This document shows, piece by piece, positions 47,191 through 59,202 of a DNA stretch of 64,000 nucleotides. The notes under the pieces are model-generated. The model made no database searches. It was given only the letters and a program-made list of their open reading frames with translations, and had not been told where the DNA came from. A program made the position numbers and the translations under genes. This DNA is from Lumbricus terrestris (taxonomy: Eukaryota; Annelida; Clitellata; Crassiclitellata; Lumbricidae): NCBI GenBank assembly GCA_949752735.1, contig OX457037.1, positions 33,232,956-33,296,955 of the forward strand, written 5' to 3'. Position 1 is the stretch's first letter; every line of letters starts with the position of its first letter.

Positions 47191-49320
47191 TTCTAATGCT
47201 TTTCGAGAGATGACGTGCTGATTTCCACGACTTTGTGCCTATAGATGCAATATATGTGGACAGGGTAAATTGGTAGCCTATAAATGTCATATCCAGTGAC
47301 TGCGGGCGTCCTGGAATGGCAAAATCAAGAGTTGGAAGCCATAAGACAGGAGCGCTCCCAGCCCAGCCACTGTTAGAGAAAGACAAGAGATTTTTATGAA
47401 ACAGAATTCGATTGGTCAGAGGTAATAATTATTATGCGCAGCTCTGAAGGGAGGTCATCCCTAGGTTCAGTGCAGTGGCACAACAACCTTGCTGGGCCCT
47501 GTACATTCTATTTGGGGCCCAAAGCCCCAAACCCATTAATGAGACTAAAGAGATCAAAGAGTTAATTTTATGCTATCATCGTTAATCCATAGTTCAAGGC
47601 ACTTTAAAGCCCAACCGAATTGTATGGGCCACTTTGGCTTGTGGCAATTTAGTTTCTTTAGATACGCTGAGATCACTCTTTACGCCTAATGACTTTCAAG
47701 TTTCCTGCAGAAAAGTAGCAGTAGGCCTAGTGTCTGTTGAAAATAGGCTGCCATCCTCTTAAAATGAACCACATGGATGAGATGGGCCATGAGAAAATAT
47801 TATGTTCTACAAAGAAGCAGAGGCAATAGCCGCAATAGTGGAAGGAAAGTGTCCAATCTGTACGGAAAAGATCTGTCCAGCTTAAATCAAATTTAATCAG
47901 TCTTATCTGGAAGAGGAACTGAAGGTAATGTTAAATACTGTATAGGCAAGGGTGAAAACAGAAAGGTTTGCAGAGGTAGGACAAATCCTGCTCAAAAGTC
48001 ATAGGTGCCTACATCAGGATGCGATTGCATATTAGGCCAATAGCACAGATTCAATAGTCTATCATAGATCAACATCGCCTAGTTTGGAACGAATGGACAG
48101 TAAAATTACAACATAGCAACAAAATGAAAATCATCCAAATGTTTACATCTTCGGCTTATACTCGCACAATTATTTTTAGGGGCAGCATTATCATAGGTCG
48201 CACCACCACGGCAGGTCAAATAACCTGCCTATTTTGCTCTTGACCTACCTAATGATCTGCCAAAAATTCACTGGAACTTTTAATGTTTTCTTTACATTTG
48301 ATTTCTTTAACCTGAATAACCTCCATGACCCTGAGGCAACCCTCTGAAATTGTATAGCTGGTGTGCAGTGGTGCCGCCATTGTACACATGTAAGATGTTA
48401 CATGACAATCAGCTAAACCACACTGCACAAATTACTAGGAATGTTTAACACTATTTAACACTTCAAAGGTGAGAGTGCACTAAAAGACTGAGAAACTAAT
48501 GCAGCTCATCGTTAAAGCATTAAAATGTTCCCTGTTTTCACACGAATGGTAGAAGTTGCTGAAACAACACCGTTAAATGGTGCTAGGCAGGCACAAATGA
48601 TAGACAAATATCACCATAGGACTACAGGAGATGACCTCTTTATTAATCAATCAAATACATGCATTTCAATTACAGACATCTGGAATTGATGATGCAACAG
48701 CTTTCAAAACAATGGGGAAAATTCGCAACAACAACAATCTCATTTGAATGCACGTCAATCAATGCATTTATCATTACAGTTCTTCTCATTAGTAGGTAAT
48801 ATCTATTGGATAATATTATCCAGTAATCTAATATCCATTCACAGCACTATTGTTCTCTTTCACTATTCAAACCACAGCCTTATCAAAACTTCTTTAAACA
48901 GCAATGTGGCATCAGAAGATAAAACGTTACAATGGCACAACCAGTTACGCAAGGCGCAGGGACGGACTTCTTTAATATGGACCAAGAGATACGGACGGAA
49001 GTTCAATTACCCTTAACATACAAAACCAGACTTTTCAGGCTTAGATACATGCAAGTTCAGCAAAATACTTATGTTCATACACGTTTTGCATCGGTTGTGG
49101 CGAAACCATAATTTGATATGATATTCAATATAACCCAATGTTTCAAACACCGAAGTTGAATATATGAAAGTAATAATTTGTAGTTAATAACTTCTATCAT
49201 GCTGTTGTCTAATGCACGAGACACGCCAAAACGAAACCGCAACTAGACAACATCCAGACGATCAAAGTCCACCAAGACAAAGACGCAGCCACGTTCAATT
49301 TAAGCAACGTGAAAAAGTTA
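47191..49320. other. Unassigned intergenic stretch
   Basis: Near 47,470-47,560 lies a gcagtggcacaacaacctt / ggggcccaaagcccc block that may be an old MITE. The remainder shows nothing recognisable. Confidence 0.35.
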
Positions 49321-49330
49321 CGGCTTAGCT

Positions 49331-50165
49331 CAGTGATTCCCAACCTGTGTGCCGCGGCACACTAGTGTGCCGCAAGAACTTAGCTAGTGCGCCGCGGGAA
49401 AAATTCTAATATGTTGTTAATTAATAATGATTCCAAACAAAACATCCGAAAACATCATCACTGCAACATCAAGCTTAAAAACTTAAGTCAGTTGGTCTTA
49501 ATCTCTCACACTGTAGCAGGTTAAGATCTCCAAGGGAAATCTTGATTGTTTTCCCACGATCAATGAATCTCAGGTTTTTTTTAATTGCACCTGAAATACT
49601 AAACACATTGATAGGCCTACAACCAGCAGTACAACACTACTTTCCTTCGCTTGCAATAGACAATTTTGACTGGGTGATCAGTCCATTCGTAATCTGCGAA
49701 ACAACAAATCTTAAAACCAAGGATGAAGAACAGCTCATTGATTTACGAAATGCAAAATTTTCTCAGTCAACATTTTTTAAAAAGAGTTTGGATGAATTTT
49801 GGCTTTCCATTCAGAAATCATATCCTTCGATCAGTTCAAGAGCAGTCAAAATTCTTTTGTAATTTGCATCTTCGTGGTTTTGTGAATTTAGATTTTCAGC
49901 CTGAACTGAAATCAAGTGTAAAAAGATGGAGAGACTTCTTAGAATCGACGATGAAATGCGATGATTGTCGTCTATGGAGCCTCGTTTCAAATTGATCCGC
50001 TGACTAGACTCACTAAAGTATTATAATACAACAAGAACATTAAAATTAGAATATTATTAAATAATGGTGACAAAATAGATAGAAAGGTAATTATTATTAT
50101 GTGTGCCGCGAATATTTTTATTCTTTCTTAATGTGCCGCAAGCCAAAAATGGTTGGGAATCACTG
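49331..50165 (+). mobile_element. Decayed hAT transposon, CAGTGATTCCCAACC ends, 8-bp TSD
   Basis: Inverted ends cagtgattcccaacc and ggttgggaatcactg; perfect TSD gcttagct at 49,323-49,330 and 50,166-50,173. Subterminal gtgtgccgcggcacac and gtgtgccgcgaa. It carries the C-terminal part of a hAT transposase. Confidence 0.95.
49542..49990 (+). pseudogene. hAT transposase C-terminal remnant (dimerisation region)
   Basis: The frame 49,542-49,862 contains EEQLIDLRNAKFSQ, FKKSLDEFWLSIQKSYPSIS and SRAVKIL, the end of ZBED/SCAND3-like hAT transposases. The expected continuation (FASSWFCEFRFSA) is in another frame and is broken by a stop. The N-terminal zinc finger and catalytic region are absent. Confidence 0.88.
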
Positions 50166-50173
50166 GCTTAGCT

Positions 50174-50980
50174 CGACAATGGAAGGACGTAAATCACATA
50201 AGACAGACAAAAAGAAACAAGAAAGTTCCAGAATCAATATTGTCCAGCAATAAATAAATTGCTATTATACCATGTATGTATAACGTACAACTGGTTACAG
50301 TAACTACTTACTGGGTTCAAAATTCAAGAAAGTAGTTTATAAATTTTTTGAACTAGTTACAGATACTTTTCCAAGTAAGTTTGTTTAGTAACTATGCATA
50401 TAGTGATAATGTCGAAACTGGCTGAACTGGACTTGTAGCATGTAATAGTCAGGTTAAGTACACTGAAGGACCTCACATTAGACAACCATAGGTCTTATAC
50501 CCCAAATCGTGACATCATAAAAATCACATTCTGGACCTGATTATATATAAAATTGGTTTCCCTAAAATAATCTTTAAAAAGTTTGATTCTTAAGAACTTG
50601 GATCTAATTAGAATCGCGCATTATTCCCAAGTGAAAGTCACTTGCGCTAGTAAGGAGCGATATTCCTTACAAAACCGAATTCAAAACACCGCTATGCTAG
50701 TCTTGGCAAATAAATTTGTCAATGTCAATGTCAATCATAGTAGGGTTTGATTTTGAAACACAATTCAAGTTTTGAAACTATGCCAATACAATTCACATGA
50801 AATGCATTAAAAACTACATTTCACGTGTTTGCTCATATTCAGCAGCCCGAGAAACTCAAATATGCATAAACATAGAATACCAGGAAAACATAAAAATGCA
50901 CACACTCAATATTTGTTTTCAAATCAGACGTGCTGTTGATTTTCATGCTAAGAACTTATGACAAAGGGTAAAAATTTGCA
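50174..50980. other. Unassigned, with (GTCAAT)n-tailed LINE end
   Basis: tcttggcaaataaatttgtc aatgtcaatgtcaatc near 50,700-50,736 looks like a LINE 3' tail. The rest is AT-rich without features. Confidence 0.4.
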
Positions 50981-50987
50981 TTTTACC

Positions 50988-51258
50988 CAGTGGCGTAGCC
51001 AGGAATTTATGATGGGGAGAGTTTGGGAGTTTTATGGCCTGGCCGGATGCCCTTTCTGACACAAACCCAACAGTATCACAGTAAATAAAAAAAGGAATAA
51101 AGTAACAAAGGGAATAAAGTAAAAAAACAAAAAAATTTTACTTCAAGCAGTTGTTTTGTTTTTTCTTAATTAAGTGGATAAATAACCTTTAAAAAAACTT
51201 TTTCATAGGCCAATGGGGAGGGGTTTTAACCCTCGAAACCCCCTTGTCTACGCCACTG
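50988..51258 (+). mobile_element. 271-bp hAT-type MITE, CAGTGGCGTAGCC family (best copy), 8-bp TSD
   Basis: Ends cagtggcgtagcc and tctacgccactg; perfect TSD attttacc at 50,980-50,987 and 51,259-51,266. Defines the family whose other copies lie at 15,152 and 30,237. Confidence 0.95.
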
Positions 51259-51266
51259 ATTTTACC

Positions 51267-52320
51267 ATTCACTCCTCAAGTTTTACCTTAGGAATAAGAA
51301 TTGTTTAAAGAGTCAAATATTAAAAACATTTTTCGACTTTTACACTGAATGAAATTCCTAAATGAATCAAACACAGATATCGTAAATTCTAACACAAAGT
51401 AACTATTTTTGCACTACTTTATAAAAGTACCCAGTCACTGCTGCAGTGTGCACACTACTTCTTTAAACAAGTAATAAGTTACAGCAATTGTTTGATTAGT
51501 TACCAACAAACAAGTTGTTACAGTAAAGCATCACAAGTAAAGTAGTAACATAACACACTGATTACTACACGCTTCACTGACAACAGATATTATTGACTAA
51601 TTAGCTCACAAACAATAGTCATCAAGTTTTGACATTCAGAAATAAAGGCAAAGTTCACAATTAAAACATTTTGATCTGGTAAAGACACGTAACTCAGTTA
51701 AGGCAACTCAGTTGGCACAGAAGAACAAAACAAGTTTTTAAAGTTAGAAAAACAAAAATCGACGGTGCATCGCAAGTTATAATACACAGTTTAGATCTAC
51801 GTAGCTGATAATTTGCAGTTTAGCTCAGTTACAACAGCAAACACAGACTTTTTAAAATATCGTGCAGTTCAGCATTTGTGCGTCGAATTGTATATATTCT
51901 GCAAAAGGCGGAGCATTTTGTCAGAAGCAAAAAAACACTCAGATAGAAACTTCTACGGTGATTTAAATACAGAAAATACAAAACAAGTTACGTCTGATAT
52001 ATATATACTAATTCACAACATACGTAAACGTTAACAAAATAAATGTATAAAAATAATCAGCAAAGAGCTTCTCTGAACCTTAATCAGAATGAAAAGGAAC
52101 ACAGCTAGCAAGGTCCAAACCTATTACACACTGGCAAGTATGGATCAAAAACTACAAATCCATTACAATTCTACAAGTTCACTTGACATTTGGATATAAA
52201 TTATGCTGTTCTAAAACAATTTAAGGAGATCTAAGCCTTTGAAATCAACTAGAAAAATCAGCAATCTGATTCAAAGCTTGATGTGAAGTATAAAGGCTGA
52301 AACTCCAGCAGCAGAGTCAA
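51267..52320 (-). other. AT-rich stretch downstream of the LRR gene, possible 3' UTR
   Basis: No exon or transposon ends; a long 3' UTR of the minus-strand LRR gene is possible. The poly(A) site cannot be chosen. Confidence 0.3.
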
Positions 52321-52327
52321 CCCCTCT

Positions 52328-52408
52328 TACGGATTCATCAATGAGTTTAGGAACTCATTCATCAATGAGTTTAGGAACTCATTGATTCATCAATGAGTTT
52401 AGGAACAG
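52328..52408. repeat. 27-bp tandem repeat, 3 copies
   Basis: Unit attcatcaatgagtttagga actc; aactcattgattcatcaatg agtt is palindromic. Confidence 0.85.
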
Positions 52409-52903
52409 CTTATTCAACTGTATTAAGTCATAAACCGAGTTGGGAGACAAATGTGATACCGGGGCTCGAAACCCGTCGCTTGCCGCTTCCTAGGTATTGT
52501 GCCAGAAGCTGAAATCTGTAGGTGAGAGGGATCAAGAATGTAGAATATTTTTCAATTCACCAGGTGGTTATGAATTCGCCATAATTTCGAAGTAGTAACC
52601 CAATTTTGATGCAGTTTGCGCTATTTAATTTAAAGTATGTTCCTTTACTACTCAAAAAAATTGCAGAATAATCCACTCGTGGCTTCTGAAGACTTTGATG
52701 ACATGAATATTCTGAAACTTTTCATTCTACTTTCTCACTCTAAAGTAATGAAATAATTAGACGAGTATAACTTTAGTTAGAAAAGAGATATTTTCATACG
52801 AAAAATTCATTTCGAAGCAGAGTCATTGCAGCATCTGACCGACTAAAAAGGTAAACAAATGGTATTTGACGGGTTTTGAGCCCCTGTGTCACGAATGAAC
52901 GGT

Positions 52904-53162
52904 TTACGCCAGTATCGACCGTTTGGAACTCGACTCAACCGTGTCCCCATACACCGAACTGTATTTGACCGATGATCGCAGCCTCTTCTTGTAGTGATGA
53001 CTCTTGGCAATTCTGTATATGTAGTAGGAAATCACTAAGATGCAGACAATCAGAATTGGAATTCCGAGACCGAGTGCAATGGACGATCGACCATAACCAC
53101 AGCTCATGCCGCTCACTACCTTGTAAACGTCTTTACCATTAAGATCGTCCGGAGATTCACAT
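52904..53162 (-). CDS. LRR membrane protein, last exon (end of LRRCT, TM helix, cytoplasmic tail)
   Basis: Acceptor gttgtgtcttcag on the minus strand; the split Arg codon joins exactly to give RCESPDDLNG. It encodes the last LRRCT cysteines, one strongly hydrophobic transmembrane helix, and a tail with KKRLRSSVKYSSVYGD, ending ...KRSILA and a stop. Tyrosines in the tail could be phosphorylation sites (inference). Confidence 0.92.
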
Positions 53163-56100
53163 CTGAAGACACAACCAACATCCATTCGACATCTTTTCAT
53201 TTCGTAAGTTAAATAAGCTGTTCAGCAGTTGCTGACAATGCACAATGAATAGTTTAATTCATGAATATAATGTTAATTATATTACATTAAATTAAAAACA
53301 TGCAGATGCATCTAGCATATATGCATGTGTGCATATGTAAATATATTATATATACAATTATACATATATAATATATGTATATTTATATACATATCCATTC
53401 ATTCATTCATTATGATCAATCAATCATTTATTTTGAAACCAATCATTTCTTTTACAGTTATACAATTGCAATCACATATTTACAGGGGAATGGCCACAAG
53501 GATAGGCCCTGAAGGGATCACTGATCCCGCTAATAGGGACACCTACGTACATGTAAACAAAGGTATGCAATGGCCAACAATTATTGCTTAATTAATTATT
53601 GCTATGAAGATTTATATATATATATTGCCACTTAAAGGTTACTACTCAGGAGTGCTCCCTACCCAACCTTGGCTGAAAAGAATGGTTTTAAGGCTGAGAT
53701 AAAGCATCTGAGTAAACCCTAGGCATAAGGCATATCGACAGAGCAAGCCTATTCTACACCATAGGGCCAAATAACAGAGAAGAAACAGTGACACAGTGCG
53801 ACCTATGAGCATATGCATATATAGTAGTGTGGTCCTTAGCTCCATGTAAAAATATTTTTTGGAGAATTTTAAACGGGGCACCCTCCTGACTTATACCTTT
53901 AGGTTAAAAAATATTAACACTGAAAATTTTGGCAGATTTTTTTGAGTTTTAGGGGTCGCTACCGGACGTAACATATATCAATGTAAAGACACAGGCGAAA
54001 CATGAAATCTCGTTTATTGTATACTATTACTAGTGTACATGTATGGTTGAATGCACAAATTTAAATAAATTCTGGTGGGCAATGGACCGTGCTGGAGGTG
54101 GACTAGTGGCCTGTGGACTGGTTTACTATTTTGGACAAAACGCATACATGGACATAAAAATGTTTTTCCAGTTAATGTTTCCATTATTGCATCAGTCTTT
54201 TGCGACGATAGGCATATATTTCTTCACAATCAATATAGCAGACTCTGCATCTTATCCTCATTATTTGTTTGAAGCTTGTTATATAATGTTCTTGAGTGTC
54301 ACTCCACGCTTTGTAATGTCATTCACAACTTTCACTGAGCTCGCAGTGGCCTAATCTAACTTGAAGTTCTCGTGTCGTTTGACCATGTATATCAGCGTCT
54401 TATTGGAGAAAACTTGAAAAATCTCGTGTTTTCCATGAGAAAATGTTCCAGTTGCATTGAGCTTATTACAGCAGGTTCCAAGGTTCTTCTTTGAAGTGGA
54501 TGTTTGATCCAAGTTTTGTCCAGAGTAGTAATCATTTGGCACTTGGTATAAATGGAAACCCCATAAATCAAAGAACGCAAAAGTCACCAATTCCTCTGAA
54601 AGATACCAAAGGGCATCTAACCATTTCTTCATTGCAACGTCTGCAACTGCACTATTTTAGATCCCTGTATTTTGTCAATGTCCTTAAAGATCTGCTCTCT
54701 GCAGGTCAAGTTGAGGAGTATAGATGGTGCATACGGTGCTTGAAACCAGACTTTGACGTATAGCAGGCAGATGCCTTTATTCTCTTCTTGTTGACTTGAA
54801 TTATTTCTTGAACATTCATATCTTAACACTGTAAATGCTCTTGCCGTTCAACCTCGCTCTGTTCAGCGGAAAAATCATTATGTCCTTACCCTTCGGTGAA
54901 CAAAGAGAAAACATAACCACTGCCTCCAACTTAATTTAGGCATATGTGATAGCGACATGCACTCTACAACAAATCCTTGTCCAGCTTCTGTTCCAACAGG
55001 ATGCAGGCACCATTTCTAAGTCCACTGTTCACTGATGTGGTGTCAAAGCACATAGATTTGATTTGATCAGTAATGCACCAAGTCACAACCGCTTCATACA
55101 CTGCAGACACTGAAGATTTTCTTGTCCCAATGATAACTTCTGTAAACCGAGGATCTGGTCAACACTCTAGAAACGAGGACATGAAGACGGTCTACTATTT
55201 CTTTACTGCAGTCTGCAGATGTCTTCAAACAACTTTCCATCCCAGTGAATTATTAGAGGAACTCCTGGTTGGCATTCAGCTTTCAAGTTTTCATAAATTT
55301 TTTGCCGATTCTTTATTCACTCCTTAATCATTGAAAAACAATAGAGATTGAACTCTGCGGGATCATTGCCAAGACATTGTAGTGCGAAAGAAAGTAGGCC
55401 TACAAGTGTTGCATTTCTTTTACTCACTTTCACTGTGGCATTGTCAAGACTTAGGTCTATTGCCAACTTTGTGTTCTCTTTGACAATAGCGAAATTATGC
55501 AATACACACGAAAAAACCAGAATGAAGCGAAATTGTCGCCAAAAGATGCAATGGCTGTGAATGCATTATAAAATAATGTCAATAAAATAAGTAAGTAGGT
55601 GGCAATCATGATGTCGGAGATGTTAACAAATATGTGAGTATAGTTGTCTATCAAATTCTATCATAGCGATTAACATGGTTGGAAAGCATATTAATGGAAA
55701 TTGCGCATAGTGGACCACAAAGCCCAAATTAATTCTAACCTTGAACTTTAACCTCTGGTAGCGACCCCTAAATGTCTTCAGATTCTCTCCAAAATTTTTC
55801 TCAATTTTTTTCTCATGAATAGAAACCAACTTAGAGGGTGCCCCGTTATAAAATCAAACTTTTAAAAATAAGGACCACCCTAATATATAGTCAGACTCTG
55901 TTTCAGTTTCCTTCATCAAATGAAAGATTAATTGGCCTTCATCGCTAGAACTTGTCAATTCAAAGCTTATTGATTATCTAGATCAAAACCTTGTCAGTAT
56001 AAAATCTAGGAAATATGACAAATTCAAGTCTTCATAAAGTCTCACCTTGCACTACTGAAATGACTTTCCGGAAGTTCTCCAACCCAGAGCAGTTGACAAT

Positions 56101-58526
56101 CGCACTTCCATGGATTGCCCCTCATATCCGCATAACTCAGATAATGCCACGGAAGACACTCGTACGATAATGTCGTCAAGCTGTTATTCATCAGGTAGAC
56201 TTCCTCCAGACTTCTCTGGCAGCCACGAAAAGTCTCCGTCTGAATGGCGTCAAGGCGGTTGTGACTGGCGTTGACGAAACGCAGAACGGGTGTTCCAGCG
56301 CAGAGCAGTAGCGGCAACATTGATAGTCCGTTATCCGACAAATCCAGGTCACGGAGGGACCGGAGGGAGTGGAACGGAGATGAGGAGAAGTTTAGCCGAC
56401 GATGTCCAGTAATCGTCAGGCTCGTCAGATTCTCCAGGCAATGGAAGGCGTTGTCATCGACAACAGTGGTGCAGTTACGGAGGCTGAGTGAAGTGGCGAT
56501 GGCGTATGCCTGTGGCAACTGTGGCAAGACATCGCCAACGAACTGACAGTCGCTGAACTCAAAGTCTGAGAAGTTGTTTGGGGCAGCGGTAAGGTTTGGA
56601 AAGACCGAGATTCCTTGACACACTACGGACTTCTCCGTGGGGCAGCTACATCCGGCCGGACAATTAGGAATGATCGACAAGATTCCGGGAAATGCAAGCA
56701 AAAAAACGGAGGCAGAAAGCCAAAGTGCGCTTTGCCTGGACTTCACTGCAAGGTCAAAAACCTAAAAAGCAAACCACATACTTGGTAGACACTATAATTT
56801 CATAACTTTCATAATTTAATTACATTTCTGCACCCTGACCTCCTTGGAATTAGGCCTAGCTTTGAAACTGACTTGTCAACCTGTCTTTTGGGCAGTTCAC
56901 TTGACACAGTTCCTGTACCTGTGCTCGTTTCCCGAATCTACCTTGCATAACACCCAACAAATATTGAGTTTTTACTTTACATTTACTTCTATCTTGTTGA
57001 ATAAGCTACCGTAATAATATTTTACAGGAGTTCCAATTTACATGAGTTAGTTATCTATTTACAAATTGTTTTATTCGCCCCAACCTACAAATGAAACATA
57101 CCCAGTTAGTTAAATTCAATACATTAGATCATCTAGTTTTCTAAACTTAGTTCTTCAGTTCTAAATTTTCTGGCGTAATTGCAGAACACGGGACCGCTAA
57201 TTTTTCGATTGTAGCATAGTACAGCATATTGTATCTAATGTCGACAATAACCCTAACACTAACCCTAACCGACATTCACGACGCTTACCCTGACCCTAAC
57301 CTCCAAACTAGCGGTCCCGTGTTCTGCAATTATGCCAATTTTCTAATTTCATCATTGTATTTATTTCTTCTTCTCAGTTGTTGTGATTATCGCAATGTCA
57401 AGAGTCCTGCCATTTTCTGTCTTGATCTTCTCTATATTGACCTGATTTCAGATTTGCTCTGATGTGTCATGGCTGCTGCCATTCACATTAGACATTTTTG
57501 TTATACAAACTGAAACTTTATAATAACAATTACTAATAATAGTTTGAATTGTTTGCATACCAATGGCCCCATACTTTAGATTGAATTTTATTTAGTAGTT
57601 TTGATAGTACTGAATCATTCATTGATTCGTGTGCAATTGTGCATTGTACAAACTGTGTAAAAAAAACAACCATGCAGCCCAAAAGAATGACTGACAATAT
57701 GGCATCTAATGTATATTTGTGACATATGAGCTGTGAGAAGAATTTAAAAGCACATTAAAATGCATAGCCCTGGCGTTTTACATAGAAATAGTTTCTTTGT
57801 AACATTTGATGAAATCTCGAAATGACTGCTCTAAACCAGTTGGACATATGACAATCATCTCTGTGCTTACTGCCATGATGAAACGTACAAAGGAACACTG
57901 AGTGCGCTACCATAACTCAACATCAAAATAGTTACGGTAATGAAAGAAAATCAACCACATGTAACCGATGTTTGGCTTACGCCAGAACTAGCATTTTAGT
58001 AATTAGTGTGAAGTAGAAGCCTTGTGCATGATAACACAAATGTGTAGTTGTATGACGATGTTCAATATGCCTGTATTCAATATTCAGTATCATTCTCAAA
58101 TTTATTTATTAATTTATTAATTAATTTGAGAATTCCTTTACGTCTGAAGATAAGGTCCTTTTCTTTTAGGCCATTATGTTTCAACCATTTGACAAGTAGG
58201 TCAAACATTAGAAGCAAACAACAATAATTAGGCTAATCAATGCGCATCTAACCAAGGGCAAAACTACAAAAACAATAGCTTCTGCTTTGTTGTTTTGCTC
58301 GGCCCTCGGGATCCCCAGTGGTATCTTTGGTTCAACTGGGCAAGAGGTCTTACATAGATTTTCAACTCTATAAATCTATCACGACCTTCCTACACTCTGT
58401 AGCAATAGGAGACCTTCAAAAATCAGGTATTTGACATCTGCTTATAAATATCAGAATTTAATTAATAAGAAGCAACCAACACATCATCGTCGTTCTTACC
58501 ATGGGCGACAACAGCGGACGCAACAT
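52904..58526 (-). CDS. Leucine-rich-repeat type I membrane protein, 3 coding exons, 333 aa
   Basis: Exons (minus strand): 58526-58500, 56761-56046, 53162-52904; phases 0 and 2 match and give 333 codons plus stop. Seen: a hydrophobic signal segment (WLSASVFLLAFPGIL); an LRRNT cysteine cap (CPAGCSCPTEKSVVC); four to five LRRs (LRDLDLSDNGLSMLPLLL, LRFVNASHNRLDAI); an LRRCT cap (NPWKCDC...RCESPDDL...MSCG) split by intron 2; a transmembrane helix (IALGLGIPILIVCILVISYY); a 40-residue basic cytoplasmic tail. Several N-glycosylation sequons (NLT, NFS, NCT, NAS) support an extracellular location. The design resembles TPBG/5T4-like and other LRR adhesion proteins, but the exact ortholog is not clear. 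Exons 2 and 3 are secure; the 9-codon first exon is a phase-compatible proposal. Confidence 0.88.
53620..53705 (-). mobile_element. LINE/SINE 3'-end fragment
   Basis: ttactactcaggagtgctcc ctacccaacc resembles the tatagcgcc family; the tail is AT repeat near 53,610. Confidence 0.45.
53825..55882. mobile_element. 2.06-kb DNA transposon with TAGGGTGGTCC termini and 8-bp TSD, in LRR gene intron 2
   Basis: Left end tagtgtggtccttag, right end taaggaccaccc+ta (inverted). Subterminal inverted blocks cggggcaccctc and taggggtcgctacc occur at both ends within 150 bp. Perfect TSD atatatag at 53,817-53,824 and 55,883-55,890. Internal frames on both strands (e.g. 54,043-54,354) match no transposase I recognise. 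Same size and TAGGGTG start as 4,128-6,203. Confidence 0.88.
56046..56761 (-). CDS. LRR membrane protein, main exon (signal, LRRNT, LRRs, start of LRRCT)
   Basis: The exon ends GCAAG|gtgaga on the minus strand, phase 2. The first codon of the longest frame here is GTG, not ATG, so translation must begin in an upstream exon. Two acceptors are possible: gctttttag before 56761 (used here, phase 0) or gaccttgcag before 56745. It holds the CxxxCxC LRRNT cap and WKCDC of the LRRCT cap. Confidence 0.9.
56850..57170. other. Unassigned part of LRR gene intron 1
   Basis: AT-rich intron DNA without visible repeat ends. Confidence 0.4.
57171..57337. mobile_element. 167-bp MITE with 29-bp inverted ends and telomere-like core
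   Basis: Ends tggcgtaattgcagaacacg ggaccgcta and its inverse (one mismatch). Flanks attttc/attttc suggest a 6-bp TSD. The core has several ccctaac units (57,249-57,302). Confidence 0.85.
57345..58490. other. Remainder of LRR gene intron 1
   Basis: AT-rich intron. A perfect-looking palindrome aaatttattaattaatttga near 58,098-58,125 and nothing else of note. Confidence 0.35.
58500..58526 (-). CDS. Candidate first coding exon of the LRR membrane protein
   Basis: On the minus strand, ATG at 58526 opens MLRPLLSPM and runs to a strong donor CCCATG|gtaaga. Phase 0 fits the acceptor at 56761. It would give an extended n-region to the signal peptide. Evidence is limited to phase and splice signals. 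Confidence 0.5.
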
Positions 58527-59180
58527 TTCTGCAGGACGGTCGGGAAAACGATCTTCAACAACCAACGACTTAATATATCACTGCGCTGATCTTAACGACA
58601 ACATTCAATGACAACGTCCCAACGGCAACACATGCAACATCGACCAACAACCTAAGCAATGTCAACAAATCTTCGTTCCGACTTCCAACTCTTCATCGTC
58701 CTATGCGTAAATATTCACACGCGACCATCAGAATGCGGCGTAATAACACAGTAACATAGACGCCACAGCTGCATTCCTCCGTTCGTCCGTCGATCCGTCC
58801 GTCCGTTCGTCGCCGGGGGTCAATCCACGGGGCCATCCTTCCTCCATCCCTCCCGTGTTGACGCTGCTGCCAACAAGCTATGATCAGCACAGCCCTTCCG
58901 CTCGGCTTGCGCCGCAAAGGACACGATCAATCATTGTAGCCTATAGGCGACTAAGCGCTCTAAGGCGAGAGAACTCTTGGCACTGGCATTCATGCGCCAA
59001 CTAGGCTCCTATGGCCCCGTTCGCACAGGCAAATCACCTGCCAGCAGCTGCCGTCCAAGGCATGCACTCTGTGGAACAACAGCCAGAACTCCAGGCCGCG
59101 CTCGCAGGCAAAGTGCTGCATTCTATACGTTATTGCGATGGTTTTGTCCGATTCTGCCTGCTTAGGCTGCGCTTACAGTT
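58520..59180. promoter_or_regulatory. CpG-rich stretch, probable promoter region of the LRR gene
   Basis: GC and CpG are clearly above the AT-rich surroundings (runs such as ccgtccgtccgttcgtcgccg near 58,795). It lies just upstream of the proposed minus-strand start and about 2.3 kb before the plus-strand gene. Two overlapping open frames here look like by-products of composition. Confidence 0.4.
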
Positions 59181-59202
59181 CCTGGCTAGAGTCCAACGAA
59201 AT

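Noticed and set aside
54043..54763. Membrane-protein-like frame (FQLMFPLLHQSF) as a host gene
   Set aside because: It lies wholly inside the 2.06-kb transposon, lacks exon signals and has no recognised family.
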